In this document: positions 1-11,870 of the stretch, in pieces | How positions within the stretch are numbered: the first letter of the stretch is position 1 | How the letters are laid out: the number at the start of each line of letters is the position of its first letter | The notes under the pieces: generated by a model | The model's database searches: none | What the model was told of the DNA's origin: nothing | Seen by the model: only the letters and a program-made list of their open reading frames with translations | Translations under genes and position numbers: made by a program | Assembly: GCA_003993805.1 (NCBI GenBank) | Contig: RSEF01000004.1 | Span: forward strand, 13,499,006 to 13,563,005 | Source: Himantopus leucocephalus | Taxonomy: Eukaryota > Chordata > Aves > Charadriiformes > Recurvirostridae | DNA: 64,000 nucleotides | Direction: 5' to 3'

Positions 1-1283
1 TGGAGAGCCAAAAAGAAAGAGCACCCTAGGTTAAAACTGGCTCACACGACAGACTCTGAGCGAAGCGTGTCTTCACATGTCAGAAGGCAGCTGCTAGCGT
101 GTGCGTGGGAGGGGGCACCCTGGTGGCAAATCGGGGCCCGTGCCAAATATGCTCATTAACAGTACGGTGGCATAAAAGGTGTGCAGGCAACGTAGGCTGC
201 AGTGAACACAGGCAGCAAAATGTAGAAGGGAAGCATCTGAGAAAGGGGTGGTGGAAGGGAAAATTTAACATCCATGTGCAAAGAAGTCCAAACATCAGCA
301 GTTCACTGTAGCTTCAAAGCACTTGGGAGTATTGATGGACACAGATGATCGTCATGGGCACTGGAGCACAGCCCTGAGAGCAGCAGCTTGTTGAAATTAG
401 ACCTTTTACAGAATCAGCCAGGAGAGAAGCAGGGTGTACAAGAGCCCTAAAAGGATGACAGGGACTTGGGCACAGCAGACTTGAAAGATTATAAGATTTC
501 ACCAAAAAAAGATAAAGCCAACACACACCTAGGTAATTTAACCAATGATGGAGGGTTTGACAGAGGAAAATAGCCTAGCGTGGGCTGGAACACAAGGAAG
601 CTGATTACTAAGGCTGGGGAAGGAGGAGGGAGGGGGCTTTTTGGCTTAGGGAAATCTGTGCCCATCATAAATAGCTCAATAAATAAAGGCATGCACAAAT
701 TCAATCATGTTTTTAAGTTTCTACAGTATCTCAAAAAAGGAAAGCTAAGAAAAGACAGAAAGAAAAATCCGCCATTTTTTGGAATTACTTTGCAAAGTTC
801 CAGTTTCCTGAAAAAAAGGTTTCCCTGCTATGAGCAGGGAATCCAGGGCACAGAGACATCAAGTAGCCATGTGTGGCCCCTCTCAGCAAGGTAGTGGGAG
901 CCAAGCCCCACTGGTCCCCTCCTAGACCAGCATAAACCACCTGCATGGGCCTGCATGCTGTAGTTTCTGCCATCATGCTGGAGTAGGTTATGGTACCACA
1001 GCATCTTTCAGCCCAGGACAGCCATTGCCTTTTCACCAGCATCTGACTAGCTCACTCCAGGGGACACAGCCCGAGCACATGGGACTGAGCCATGCTGCAC
1101 CAGGCAGGAGGGACGGAGACACCTGGGTGGCTGCGCTACCTCCTCCTCTCGTGTAGGTTTTGGACTTTCTTCCCCACCTGGAAACCTGGAAGAGTCACAT
1201 ATTGCTGCGGTCACAGGCCAAGTTGGTGCTGGGCATCCCTCACCTCGTCCTCCCCCTTCCCAGGGACTAGCAAGTCACTTTCT
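1..1283. other. Unassigned sequence upstream of the LNX-like pseudogene
   Basis: I see no coding exon, repeat family or RNA gene that I can name here. Open frames are short (longest about 104 codons) and of ordinary composition. A pyrimidine-rich tract ending in CTACAG near 1301, just downstream, looks like a splice acceptor. It precedes the LNX-like copy and could be part of the ancestral 5' region or coincidence. Confidence 0.5.
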
Positions 1284-1375
1284 TGCCCCCTGCACCTACA
1301 GAGGACCTCTGTCAGATAGCTACTACATGACAAGTTTCCTTGCTGGTGGCCCAAGAGTGCCTGATGCTGGCTATC

Positions 1376-2238
1376 ATGGCTGATCCCGTTAGCAGAACAC
1401 CACACATCCCAAGTTAGTGAACTTCGCTGTGAATGTGGTCAGTTCCACCTCTTGCTGGACACTCATCTCTACAACTTCCAAGGTGAAGTGGCTGATGAAC
1501 TCATCTGCCATATCTGCCTTTAGGCTCTGCTCCAACCTATGGACACCACCTGTGGACATACATACTGTTTCAAATGCCTTGAAAACTTCATGCAGGAGTA
1601 TAACTTTTGTCCTGTGGATCGTAAAAAGCTCTTTCCAGCAGTGCCACAAGTCCAGCTTTCTAGTACAAAACCTGTTGGATAAGCTGTTTGTCTTCCGTCC
1701 TTTCAAGGCAGAGCATCAGCAGAGAATGCAGCAGTGTGAACTAGAAGCTCATCTGCAGAACAGGTGTCCTGGTTTCAAGAAAAACAAATCTGAACTACAG
1801 CAGAAAAAGAATACCACTCCCAAAGGGAAGGGACATCCCCCTACCGAGGTGGAGACAAACATACCCAACGATCCAGAGATACCAAGTGGAGGATAGTCAC
1901 TTGTGGCAGAAAGCTGTGCAGCTGCTGTGGCATCACTAGGGACTGCAGAGCCTGGACTGGTTAATCCAGCTTTTGAGGAGACTGAACAGACCTTCCTCAG
2001 AGAGTTAGTGTTATGGCTGAAATGAACACAACTGAAATTCACCAAGAAGACCCAGAGGAAGAGTTGAGGATGAGGATAACTGGGGGTAAAGACATCCTGC
2101 TAGGAAACATTGTTGTTCAGGAAGTCTTGCGGGATTCTGTCATCACTGGAGACAGAAGAATAGCACCTGGGGACCGTATTTTTGTGGTGAATGGTGTCAA
2201 CATCAGCAGTGTGACTCACTGCCAAGCTGTCTCCTTCC
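1376..2238 (+). pseudogene. LNX-family (ligand of Numb protein X) RING/PDZ pseudogene, intron-free and 3'-truncated by a gap
   Basis: Working LNX proteins are E3 ubiquitin ligases that bind Numb through a RING finger, a second zinc-binding segment and four PDZ domains. The order here matches the family. A short N-terminal segment is followed by CECGQ, then a RING finger with [13 protein letters not shown] and FCPVD, then CELEAHLQNRCPG, then the linker motif EPGLVNPAFEE. A PDZ start (GGKDILLGNIVVQEV...PGDRIFVVNGVNIS) lies at 2040-2238. All of this lies in one uninterrupted stretch with no introns. At least five lesions are visible: a frame change near 1414, an in-frame TAG at 1521-1523 inside the RING, a frame change near 1633, an in-frame TAG at 1894-1896, and another frame change between about 2000 and 2012. 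Wording is closer to LNX2 than LNX1, as far as I can judge. The missing introns suggest a retrocopy; a decayed single-exon paralogue is the alternative. The 3' part is lost in the gap. Confidence 0.8.
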
Positions 2239-2338
2239 NNNNNNNNNNNNNNNNNNNNNNNNNNNNNNNNNNNNNNNNNNNNNNNNNNNNNNNNNNNNNN
2301 NNNNNNNNNNNNNNNNNNNNNNNNNNNNNNNNNNNNNN
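2239..2338. other. Assembly gap of exactly 100 N
   Basis: A run of exactly 100 N is the usual placeholder for a gap of unknown size. The LNX-like PDZ frame enters it and CR1 sequence leaves it, so the true distance and even adjacency of the two sides are not established. Confidence 0.98.
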
Positions 2339-2738
2339 AGCAGCTGAGGGAACTGGGGTTGTTTAGTCTGGAGAGAAGGAGTCTCAGGGGAGACCTTACT
2401 GCTCTCTATAACTACCTGAAAGGATGTTGTAGCAAGGTGGGTATCAGGCTTTTTTCCCAAGTGACAAGTGATAGAACAAGAGAAAATGACCTTAAGTTGC
2501 ACCAGGGAGGTTTAGGTTGGATCTTAGGAAAATTTTTTCACTGAAAGGGTTGTCAAGCATTGGAACAGGCTGCCCAGGGAAGTGGTTGAATCATCATCAC
2601 TGGAGGTATTTAAAAGACATGTAGAGGTGGTGCTGAGGGACATAGTTCAGTGGTGGACTTACTTGGCACTGTTAGGTTTACAGTTGGACTCGATGATCTT
2701 AAGGGTCTTTTCCAACCTAAATGATTCTATGATTCTAT
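2339..2738 (+). mobile_element. CR1 LINE 3' end, plus orientation
   Basis: The 400 bases match the common avian CR1 3' region in order: the GGGAACTGGGGTTGTTTAG segment, the CTACCTGAAAGGA segment, the TGCCCAGGGAAGTGGTTGA segment and the GGACTCGATGATCTTAAGGGTC segment. The end is the diagnostic ATGATTCTATGATTCTAT terminal repeat. The 5' side is lost in the assembly gap. It is very similar to the copy at 63,513-64,000, in opposite orientation. Short open frames in this element (for example at 2359-2544) belong to its 3' untranslated region and do not encode its reverse transcriptase. Confidence 0.95.
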
Positions 2739-2908
2739 CATTTTAACATCTGGCTAATGATGGGGACTGGAAACGATGATCTCAGCATTTGTTTTATGGC
2801 TTTTCTTTGGAAGATGAAAGGAAGTCAGGAAAAAGGTTGATTTCTCATTTCTATGTCTCCAATTCCTATCCTTCCCCTCCAAATTATGCCATGTAAGGGA
2901 CCATTTTT

Positions 2909-3025
2909 AGACTGTATGCTCTTCAGGGCAGGGACTCTATTATTGTGTGTTTGTACAGGGACTAGCACACTAGGGCTTGATCCTTAATTACAATTTCTGG
3001 ATGCTACTTATTATAGATAATAAAC
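2909..3025 (+). repeat. Probable ancient amniote interspersed repeat (SINE/LINE tail)
   Basis: The block runs from AGACTGTATGCTCTTCAGGG through CAGGGACTCTATTATTGTG, TGTACAGGGACTAGCAC and a TCCTTAATTAC segment to ATAATAAACAA. This is the word order of the old tail sequence found widely in amniote genomes (a 'gactgtaagctctttggggcagggactg...tgtacagcgcctagcac...' type element). It is decayed and I recognise it by memory only, so the exact family (L3/CR1-like or MIR-like) is open. Confidence 0.5.
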
Positions 3026-4599
3026 AACAGTATGGACTACCTGTCTTCAACACCACTGTCTATCCACATCTTGTAAGAAGGCTAAAAATTGTCCCCCTCC
3101 TGATGGGGTTACTGGAGCTGGTTAGTATTTTTATTTCCCCAGAGAAAAATACCTGGTTGAAAGTGAGGAAAAATGTTGGTCTGATATTTTTGGGGTGGAT
3201 GGGAGATTTTTCTGATTTTTTTTTTTTAAGAAAGACAGATATTGCTTCAAATCAATGCTGCTCAGAAGCAGGCTCTACCATTTAAAATCATTGTTTCTAA
3301 TGCAAGAGAAACCCTTGCTTGGTCCCCTTAGGCTGTTGCTATTGTAAAGAAAATGCAGATGTTTCCCCAACTGGTTTTTTTTTTTTGCGGGGGCCGGGGG
3401 GGGAGGGGGGCAGGCAGCATTAATATTTGGAGGACTTTATTTTGGCCTTTCTGCTTCCCGTCATAATGCTGGTGACTTTTGGGGTGGTCATAATCAAAAG
3501 GACAACCCCAGCTCTGAAGAAGGCCTTTCCCAAGAGCCACCCAGCCTCCTGTCCCCAAACTGCATGGAGGAGCAAAGGCCAGCAGTGCCTGCGTGGCTGC
3601 TGAATCCAGCGCCAGGCCCACACAGCCACATATTTGAAACCTTACCCTTTGCTCCTTTGGAGAAGCATTCATCAGTCATGCCTGATGCACTAGAGAAATT
3701 AATTGGCCTCTTGCTATCCCCCCCAAAAACACCATCTCCCTCCTTCAGTGCTGTCTCCCTTCTTGCATCCTGCGTGGCCCTGCCACACTGCTGCCACTCC
3801 CTTGGCCTTGAAGCTCCCCTAAAATCTCCCCTAAACATCCAATTTACAAAGGGAAAAAGGAAAGGAAGCATTGATGCTAATGGAAAAAACCTCTCCTGAC
3901 CATTAAAAACACCATAAGAACATCCTAACATACAAAGCATCACATGAGTCCTGCCTGGGTATGGCCTGTTGCCCTGAAAGTCTCCTCCACCTTTCCTCTA
4001 CAACCTATATGTGCTTCATGAACTTGTGTAGAGATGTGGCCCCACCAGCATGTCTCACCTCACCCACAATATGGAGGACGGCTGAGCCACCTCCCCAAGG
4101 CCACAGCCCACGCCACCTCCCGCCACCTTATGTTACTTCCTCTCCTTAATCTTTCTCTGGGGGCTTGTTTTCTGGGTTTTGTCCTGCTTCCCACCCTGTC
4201 CCGGGCCACCCAGGGTTTTCCTGACACACGAGGGATGGGGTCATGTTGTGGACCAGCACCTGGCCCGGGACAGCTTCCACATTGCCATGGAAACCTTTAG
4301 GCCACAGCACTGCCACTGGTCCTTGAAACCATACAATCATAGTATTTCTAATGTGATTTGGTTCCTTCCCCCCGCTTTCTTTCCCCACTTTTGAGTGCCA
4401 ACAGGAGGCGTTGTTATTTTTATTTGAAGCGCAGCGAGGGAGGGCGGTGGTTGCTGAGGAAGGCTGGGGTGCCCATGTGTCCTGGGGCCGAGAGCCCAGG
4501 GGATGAGGGGAGAAGCTCCCTCCAGGCACAGTTCACACCAGCCCGGAAAGGGAAAACCTCCCTCCTCTCTCTGGCACACTTTATATCCCTTCAAACTTT
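3026..4599. other. Unassigned sequence with a T/G-rich low-complexity tract
   Basis: No gene seen. A T12 run followed by three G blocks separated by CC and A lies at about 3375-3410. The G blocks (3389-3393, 3396-3403, 3405-3410) can supply four G-runs for a quadruplex. The rest is ordinary unique-looking DNA with short open frames only. Confidence 0.5.
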
Positions 4600-4800
4600 G
4601 ACAGTTTCCCAAAAATGTTAAAAACATGAGGTGGTGAAAGGGGGGGGGAGGAGAAGAGAAAGTTATATTAAGTCGTTACTTTTTATATTCCTAAAATACA
4701 TCCATTATAATTTGTCTTCTTCTTAATGCCTCAGATTTATAAGGCTTTGGGAAGATTGAATTTCAGGAGAATGAGCGTGGCCAAAAATGTTTTAAGCTGT
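4600..4800. promoter_or_regulatory. AT-rich island, candidate conserved noncoding element
   Basis: An AT-rich block (TTATATTAAGTCGTTAC, CATTATAATTTGTC, CTTCTTAATGCC) sits between GC-rich flanks. It reads as non-repetitive and is followed by the GC-rich TGTGCGCCGCGGGG. This composition is typical of vertebrate enhancers, but nothing in the sequence alone proves function. Confidence 0.2.
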
Positions 4801-7096
4801 GCGCCGCGGGGCAAGAGGGGAGACATAAACCCTTGTGCCGGCACAGCGCCAGCGTGGCTGGGATGGGGGCTGCCGCCTCCAGCCCGTGCCACATCACGCC
4901 CGTCCGTTGCCTTTGTCTCCCCTTGGAGAAATGGCACCAATTGCTCGACAGCACAGCACAACGCCTGGCGGCCCATAAGGGGCAGGAGGTACCCGCTGCA
5001 AATTGTCAGGGTGTAGTAACGTGGCCAGGCTCCCAGTGCTCCCATCAGACTGGGTGAAGAAACCCCGGTACCCAGGGGAGATGCCCTGTTGCCTGCAGAC
5101 CTTCAATAAAGAAGTGTGTTTGGGAAAAAAATTGGGTTTGGTTTTTTTTTAGAGATTGATCAAGAGAAAATTGACCCAGTTTTCTCTCAGAAGAATCTCA
5201 GGTCTTTCAGGTTGGGTTTTTTTTTATTGTTGTTGCTGTTGCTGATTATTTATATTGCTGCCTGGCATGATTTTACCCCCCTCACCTTGCTTTTTCCCCC
5301 TTCTCACCACATCTTCCAAAAAAGTAATTGAGTCTAGGCCTCATCTGTCCCAGCCACACTTCTGGCACCATCTGAGCCCATATGACAATAACAACACCAC
5401 AGGATGGAAGAGAACAACCGAAGCCTTAATAGTTGCTGTAAGCAGGTCGGCATAGCAACATCTCCAGAGAGCTCTCCATGGGGTCATTTCCATTCACTTT
5501 AAAGCCCACTTGGGCTGCTAGAGTGCTATAAAATGGACTCAGAAAAGCTGTTAATTAGGATTAGCAGCTTCAGGAACATCAAGCCACAGTGCTCCAAGCT
5601 GAGCCATTTATCTGAGAGAACTCAGGCCTCTTGACTGCCGTCTGAACTGAAGCATAGGACACCACACGTTAAGGCAGACAACTCTGAAATCAAATGGCAG
5701 AGCCACCTGGTCATCTATGAGAGAAGGTTCCTACCCCAGCTGCTGAATGACACTGCAGCACCTCTCCTGCAATCAGATCATCCTTTGCTGGACTCTAACT
5801 GTTGGCAGGTCCAAGATGCACCAGCCAGCTGTGCAGGAGCAGGGGAGGAGGCACAGAACCATCTTATCAATACAAGTTGCATGTGGTGTGAAATCTACAG
5901 GGCATATGGTGGGTGCTCCTGGGTGAGGTTTCTAGATGATACAAATGCCACAACAGGTCTGTAGGCCTCCAAGAGAAAGCAACCACTGTGGACAAGAGAC
6001 AGCACCCATGGGTGTCAGCATGCTCTTTCAAGGCCAATCACATGCTCCATGGAAAAACAAGGTAGTGATTTGTGTTTCACAGCTGCTGGGATATAACTTT
6101 TATTCTATTGCCATAAGCTTCCTGCCCTTCATCAGTCTGCAGCGTGAAAGGCCCAAGGAAGGCGGTAAGTCCCTTATGTGTAGTGGTAACACAGAAAGCC
6201 AGCTTTGCAATAGCTTTTATAGGGAAAGGTTCAGCCATTGCCTGGATGCCATTGGGCTGATTTGCATCTCTCTTGTGCTCCTGACCCTGACAAACTTCCT
6301 AAGGCAATCTTTTCTGACACCTCCCCTTTCAAAATGCAAGATAAAACACAAATGTCTCCCTCACATTATTTTGCTTCTCTTGGTGTTTTCATCTCCTCAG
6401 GGTAAAACACTGCCTGAATCAGAGCTGAGCTGAAGGCAAAACTTCCCATCTGGGAATGGAGTACTAGCTTCCTTGCATACGTCACTCTTCCTGGAGAAAT
6501 ACATTAGGTCTGGTCAAAGAAATACCCATGGCAACAATTCAGGCATTCACACTGCAATCTATTTTTCAAGATCACACAGTTCAGGGCTGTTGGTAGCCAT
6601 GCTTTCAGCTGTGTCCATCATAAAGGGAAAAGTCTTTTACCGTATTGACAGCTAGACCATGTTTGGGCAGATCTGAAATCAATTTTAAGGCAGAACTGGG
6701 CCTACACTCTTCTCCAATTATTGCCACAGAAACTCCCAGTAGACTCAAAAAATATACATGGCAGCGGAGACTCACCAGGCCCAAGAGTTTACAGTCAGCA
6801 TCTTGAAAATAGTAGGTACCTGCTGTGGTCCTTGCCATAATGGAGATCTTCTATTGCTCCTCTCCAGGAAATGTCCTTCACTAGCCAACCCTTCTATCAC
6901 AGAGCTTCAGCCAGCCCCCAGAATCGTGCAACAGAGATCAACAGCTCAGAGAAAAAAGTCAAGACAACATGTGAAAAGAAAAAGCTGTAGGAAGAATTTA
7001 GTAAGCTCAAACTATCACACCTCAAAAGAATATGTACAATGCTAGGTGACTAAATCTGTGAGTAAGACCATATGTTGGTGCTTTGGCAAAGCAGGT
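4801..7096. other. Unassigned sequence, longest chance open frame 165 codons
   Basis: No recognisable gene. An open frame at 5936-6433 on the plus strand has no domain I know. It contains a strong donor-like GCGGTAAGT at 6164 and is followed by a very good acceptor-like tract ending TCTCCTCAG at about 6400. No exon can be built with confidence. A TTG-rich simple stretch lies at about 5226-5250. Confidence 0.45.
5480..5600. promoter_or_regulatory. Candidate enhancer-like block with homeodomain words
   Basis: The stretch holds GTTAATTAGGATTAGCAG (a TAATTA core next to a bicoid/OTX-type GGATTA), plus TCACTTTAAAGC and GCTATAAAATGG. It is unique-looking and denser in such words than its flanks. 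Inference from motif density only. Confidence 0.2.
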
Positions 7097-7366
7097 AGAA
7101 TCATAGAATAATAGAATAGTTTGGGTTGGAAGGGACCTTTAAAGGTCATCTAGTCCAACCCCTCTGCAATAAGCAGGGACATCTTCAACTAGATCAGGCT
7201 GCTCAGAGACCCATCCAACCTGACCTTGAGTGTTTCCAGGGATGGGACATCTACAACCTCTGTGGGCAACCTGTGCCAGTGTTTCACCACCCTCATCATA
7301 AAAATTCTTCCTTATATCTCATCTGAATCTACCCTCTTTTAGTTTAAAACCATTACCCCTTGTCCT
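7097..7366 (-). mobile_element. CR1 LINE 3' end, minus orientation
   Basis: Read on the plus strand it opens with the terminal repeat GAATCATAGAATAATAGAAT. It continues with TTTGGGTTGGAAGGGACCTTT, GGTCATCTAGTCCAACCCC, the ATCAGGCTGCTCAGAG segment and CATTACCCCTTGTCCTAT. That is the avian CR1 3' end in reverse orientation. It is a different subfamily from the copies at both window ends (the AAGGGACCTTTAAAGGTCATC type). Similarity fades after about 7366, so it is 5'-truncated. Confidence 0.93.
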
Positions 7367-8037
7367 ATTTGGGTACTAAACCACGAAACAACCGCACAAC
7401 TCTTGTGGAACCTGCTCAAAGTCCCTGCATGCCCCCTCTGCCTGACATCACTGGGATATGAAAACATAACATCCAAGCGGAGAAACATACTGAGCTCATT
7501 CAGGCATTTCTCATTAGTTTCCAAAGATTTCTCAATATTCTACTTCTCAATGTATTCATCTGGCAGCAAATTATAGATGAGGGAAAAGCATCTCTCCCTA
7601 AGCCATCCAGAGAACAAAAAGCGACAAAGCGAAATCACGACAGACAGGGAAACTTCTTGTGAGTCATCATCTTCCCTCCTTTCCGTCTCTCTTTCCAACA
7701 TTGCTGATAGCCCCGGGATTGTTCCATGGAGCCTGGAACCAGAAGGCACCTATTCCTGCTACAGGCATAGACCACTTCACCCCAGAGGAGAAAAGAGGAT
7801 TTTAAAACACGGCAAGACTTTTACTTTCATTTTATGTAAGTAAAGGAAGAAAATAGCAATTGCATCTTTGTATCTCTCTGCTTAGGCACCTTGTACATGC
7901 TCTTCTGAGACTGATGGCCCAGTTATGACAAATGCATGAAAGAAAACACTTGCCATCATACCCAATATGATCTCCCCCCCAAAAAAAACACTCCAAAACA
8001 ACAACAAAAAAACCCAAACCAACCAAAATAAACCAGA
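7367..8037. other. Unassigned sequence ending in an A/C-rich simple tract
   Basis: No gene seen. The last 65 bases (about 7974-8037) are A/C-rich (CCCCCCCAAAAAAAACACTCC, then CAACAACAAAAAAACCC and so on) and abut the LTR at 8038. Confidence 0.5.
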
Positions 8038-8747
8038 TGTCGTGGTTTGGGCCAGACTGACCACTGAAATGAACGACAGATGCTCTCCACTACCTCTCTC
8101 TCCAGGGAGAGAGGGAAAGAGACTTATGAGTTTAGAAAAAAACCAAACTAATGAAAATATTAATAAAATAATAAAAAAAGAAAAAAAGAAAATAATGAAA
8201 TATATACAAAACCATTTCAAGCTCTCAGGATGACGATCACATCACTGACACACACGGGGAAAGTCCCAGACTGGACTCAGTGATGGACAGGAGCTGGATT
8301 CAGGAATGCACAGATCGGGATTAAAGGGCAGACGAACAGACAGAGTCCTCCTTGGATGGTGGCCACCAAAGAAAGAGGCCTGAACCTTTGATCCCTCAGC
8401 TTTTATACTGAGCATGATGCAGATGGGATGGAATACCCTGTTGGTCAGTTTTGGGTCACCTGTCCTGTCCGCTCCTCCCCGCAGGTGCGACCCCTCTATG
8501 CTTTTCTGCTTCTGACCCTCCAACGGGCCCGTAACAAACTTAGCTGGCCTTGGTTGTTATAGCAATAAGTGTAAGCATACCATTCCTTAGCCTAAATTAC
8601 AAATAAGCAGGTCTTACCACTCTGAGAATGAACAGCATCTCCACAATATGCTGTTAATTTCAGAGAGTTCAGTTAGTTAGAAGAGGCTTAGCTAAAAAGT
8701 AAAATTACTGAACAGAAATAGGTTCTGTTTTACCTCAAACCAGGACA
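8038..8747 (-). mobile_element. Solo LTR of an endogenous retrovirus, minus orientation
   Basis: The 710-base block starts TGTCGTGGTTTGG and ends CAAACCAGGACA, so its ends form near-perfect inverted repeats (TGTCsTGGTTTG) with TG...CA termini. On the minus strand a TATAAAA box (complement of 8401-8407) lies behind GGAATACC/CATGATG words. The whole pattern follows a very common avian ERV LTR beginning TGTCCTGGTTT and ending AACCACGACA. An A-rich patch at 8140-8215 is the T-rich 3' part of that LTR. No internal gag, pol or env sequence flanks it, so it is a solo LTR left by recombination. Flanking five-base duplications (CCAGA/CCAAC) match only partly, which fits an old insertion. Confidence 0.85.
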
Positions 8748-11700
8748 CCAACCAAGTGGATTCACCAAAGAGAACACAAGAGCAGTTGTGATCTGTGGAA
8801 AACAAGCCAGGGTGGTGACATATGTATGAAATCAAATGAAAGGAAAGCAGCCCAATGTCTGTAGAACAGACAACATGTTTTTGTCAAATCTTCAGATCCA
8901 TATGTCCAAACTGCAAGGCATTTTCAATGGTATTGATTTTGCTGTATCCTACAACATATTTCAAATTATGGCTTGATCACCAACTTTCACTGCTCAAAAA
9001 AGAAGATAAAAACTTGCTGTAGGCTGATACATTTTAAAGAACTGTTTCTGATTTCTATGGCCAGATTTTCAGAACAAATACATTTGTCCTTGACATACGT
9101 TTTATTTGATCTGCACTGATATTCACAAAGTAACCCACTTCTCCCTGTCTGAAGAGACTGACACGTTTGCCACAGAAACTTCAGATAAGCCATTAATACC
9201 TGTTGCTGAGTTTAGGGGTTATAGAGTCGCCATTCCATGTAGACTGTAGGTAGCCAACATTTCTGCAGTGTTTAGGACCTGAATTTAAATTCAGCACCGG
9301 TACCTATATTTATATTAGGGGAAAACTTGGCAGGTTGAAACATAGTTCAGCGTATTTCTAACATGGTTTCCTCAATGCATTCTTCTTCTCCCAGGAAACC
9401 TCAGAATTTGGTCTAATGGGAGGTCCAAGCAGGGCCAGCGTATATCATCTGAGGAAGCTCTGCTCCTCCACTTCCACTTGGTGCACAGAGACTTCAGGGT
9501 CATGTAAAGGAGTTACTTGTTGGCTCCTACAGCTCCCCCAATTATTACAGCCCTTGGTCTTCAAGAATCAGAACCCAGCAGATTTTATATTGGATTTATT
9601 TCAGTGATAGGTCCATGTGTTGGCTTGCCAACATCATTATGATTCAGACTCAATAGAATGAGTCTCTACAGCTATGAAAAGCAAGACCACCAAGAACTCT
9701 GAAGCTGAACTTGTGGCATGAAGTTCTGTCACATGTTACAAAGTCTCATAACCAAGTTTTGATTGATCTTACAGAATCACAGCTTACAGCATGCTACACA
9801 TTTATCCCTATCCTTCATTAGCTAAAGCAATAGAAACATGTAGTTTGGAACTCTTGGGATCCAAAAGTACAGAAAACTGAGTCCACATATGTTGTCCCAC
9901 TGGTGAAAATATGGATGAAAAGCAGCGAGGCACAGGCACAGCTCTCAAGAAAGAGAACTCCATGAATTCAGCTTGTCTTTGGTGCCTGCCACCTTCTTTC
10001 TGCTCTGTAATTCATTAAATTTAGGATACTGCTCTTGCAAACTGGAAATCTTTATTAAGTGATGTGCAGAAACCATCCAGACACAGTAAATTGCTTGCCT
10101 TCTTTGTTCCATAATCCAAACACACACACACACAGAGAAACGCACACTTTTTGCCACCAACTATCTTTTGCAGAAACAGCTTTCACCTGCCGATTGTCCA
10201 GGCTCCTCTCCAGGGAAGAGTTTGTCTCAGTGACTCTTGAAAACACCGAGTCAGGAGGGAGCTGTACATGATGTTTGTTCAAGCTGGGGCACTGGAGTGT
10301 ATGGGGCATGCTGGTTTTCACCATCTTAGGTCCAGGCTCTCCAGGAGCTCTACAGAAGGAAGCAAGAGTGAATCAGCAAGGGTCTTAAGGGAGCAGAAAT
10401 GCATATGACTGATACATGCATTTACAGAAAGAAAGAGGATGAGCAGAATATGAGTTTAGAAGAAGTTTTACCCAAAAAGGCAGCTAACGAAAGGCATCTG
10501 CTCTCACATGTAGTTCATGACTTCGGATGGAGCAAGCACAGCAAAAAAAATATCTAAAAATAACATAAAGTTTCAGCCACCTAAAAAAGTATCAGAACAG
10601 AAGCAATTTCTTACTGTGATCAGATTCTAAAGCAAAGCCAGAGCCCTCCTCAGAAGATCAGACTCTTTGTAGGCTGCTTAAAACAGACTCCGTGAGGATG
10701 AAGCACAGGGACCTCACTTTCAAGCAAGTAAAGAACCTACTGACCCCAAACCACCCGTACCAGCTTGCTGTAGTATTTCCCAGACCTCAGCCTGGCCAGA
10801 ATAAGTCAGTGGCTCCTACTCAGTCCCACTGCATGGAGGCAGATTAAAATTGCTGCAGAGAACTTTGGTACCTGGGAGCAGGTCTCCTTCCCCAGCGATC
10901 CTACTGCTCGCCTACACTGTGCCCCATGGGAAATGACTTTATCCCTATGCTGTAGCGAGACATCCTGCTATAGATGATTACCCCCAAAGGGTCTAAACTG
11001 AAGAGCAACTAATTAGATTCAGGCATTGCAATCCCGCATTAGGTAGTCCAGGGATAGCACTAGCCCGCTCCTCCATACAAATGGCATTTAACCTCTCTGG
11101 AGCAGCCAGGACACAGCCAAGCCTTCCCTGAGCCCCGAGGTGGGACAGGGTCCATAGCAGTGCCTCCTCTCCTCATCTCAGAGACTGCTGCATTGTAAAA
11201 GCAGATTATTACACTGCAAAATTTATTTTGGCTATAACTGGAAAAAGTAATCAAAGCAAATGCAACAGCTCAGGAGGAATCAAAGTAGGATTAGACATTT
11301 ATACGAATAAGAATAGCTTCTGCGCTTCAACTTGCTGTGATAAAAATAATAAGAACCTCAGTTTTCACGCTCCCAGGCAGAAACCTGATGTCTGAACAAG
11401 GTGTTAGAAAGACATTTCCTCTCCCAATAGTAGTCCCTGACTGTCCAGGCCACAGCATAGGGTTTCGTGGTGTCCAGTGGCCATCACCAGAGACAAAGCT
11501 GGCTGGAAGCCTGTGGGCTTGTCCAGGAGCCCCTGCAGCAGGGAGGGAGTGAGGTGGGTTGCAGTGTATAAGGCGTGAATTAAACAAGCCCATCACTCCC
11601 TTTTCTCTTTGCATTTCCTTACTAAATCTTAGTCCCTGACTACCAGTGAGTTTCTATACTGGATTCCAGGGATCTCCTTGCTTTGTGTGGTTTGTTTCTG

Positions 11701-11749
11701 TGCTGAGATGGATCACTGTCCCCCCTTCCCTCCTCTGCCCCCACGCAAG
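8748..11749. other. Unassigned sequence with a short CA repeat
   Basis: No coding exon or repeat family is recognisable. A short (CA)n tract lies at 10,119-10,134. A good acceptor-like tract (GCATTCTTCTTCTCCCAG) ends at about 9394 but has no partner donor nearby. Confidence 0.5.
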
Positions 11750-11870
11750 CTGAGCCGTTAAGCTATAATGGCCTTAGCCCCAGCTGATTAATAAACTGGC
11801 TTGAGACTGCTGATCTCTGGACCATTAAACCTTTCCCCAGCGACTAGTCATTAATCCCCCAAAGAGTCAT
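11750..11870. promoter_or_regulatory. Candidate conserved noncoding element
   Basis: A unique block with TAAGCTATAATGGCC, GCTGATTAATAAACTGG, GACCATTAAACC and GTCATTAATCCCCC has four ATTA/TTAAT-type homeodomain cores within about 100 bases. It lies between GC-rich flanks. Motif-based inference only. Confidence 0.25.

Noticed and set aside
2359..2544. 61-codon frame [19 protein letters not shown]...
   Set aside because: Same CR1 3' region in the left copy; not a gene.
10119..10134. CA microsatellite as a regulatory or Z-DNA element
   Set aside because: Only about eight dinucleotide units; too short to claim anything.
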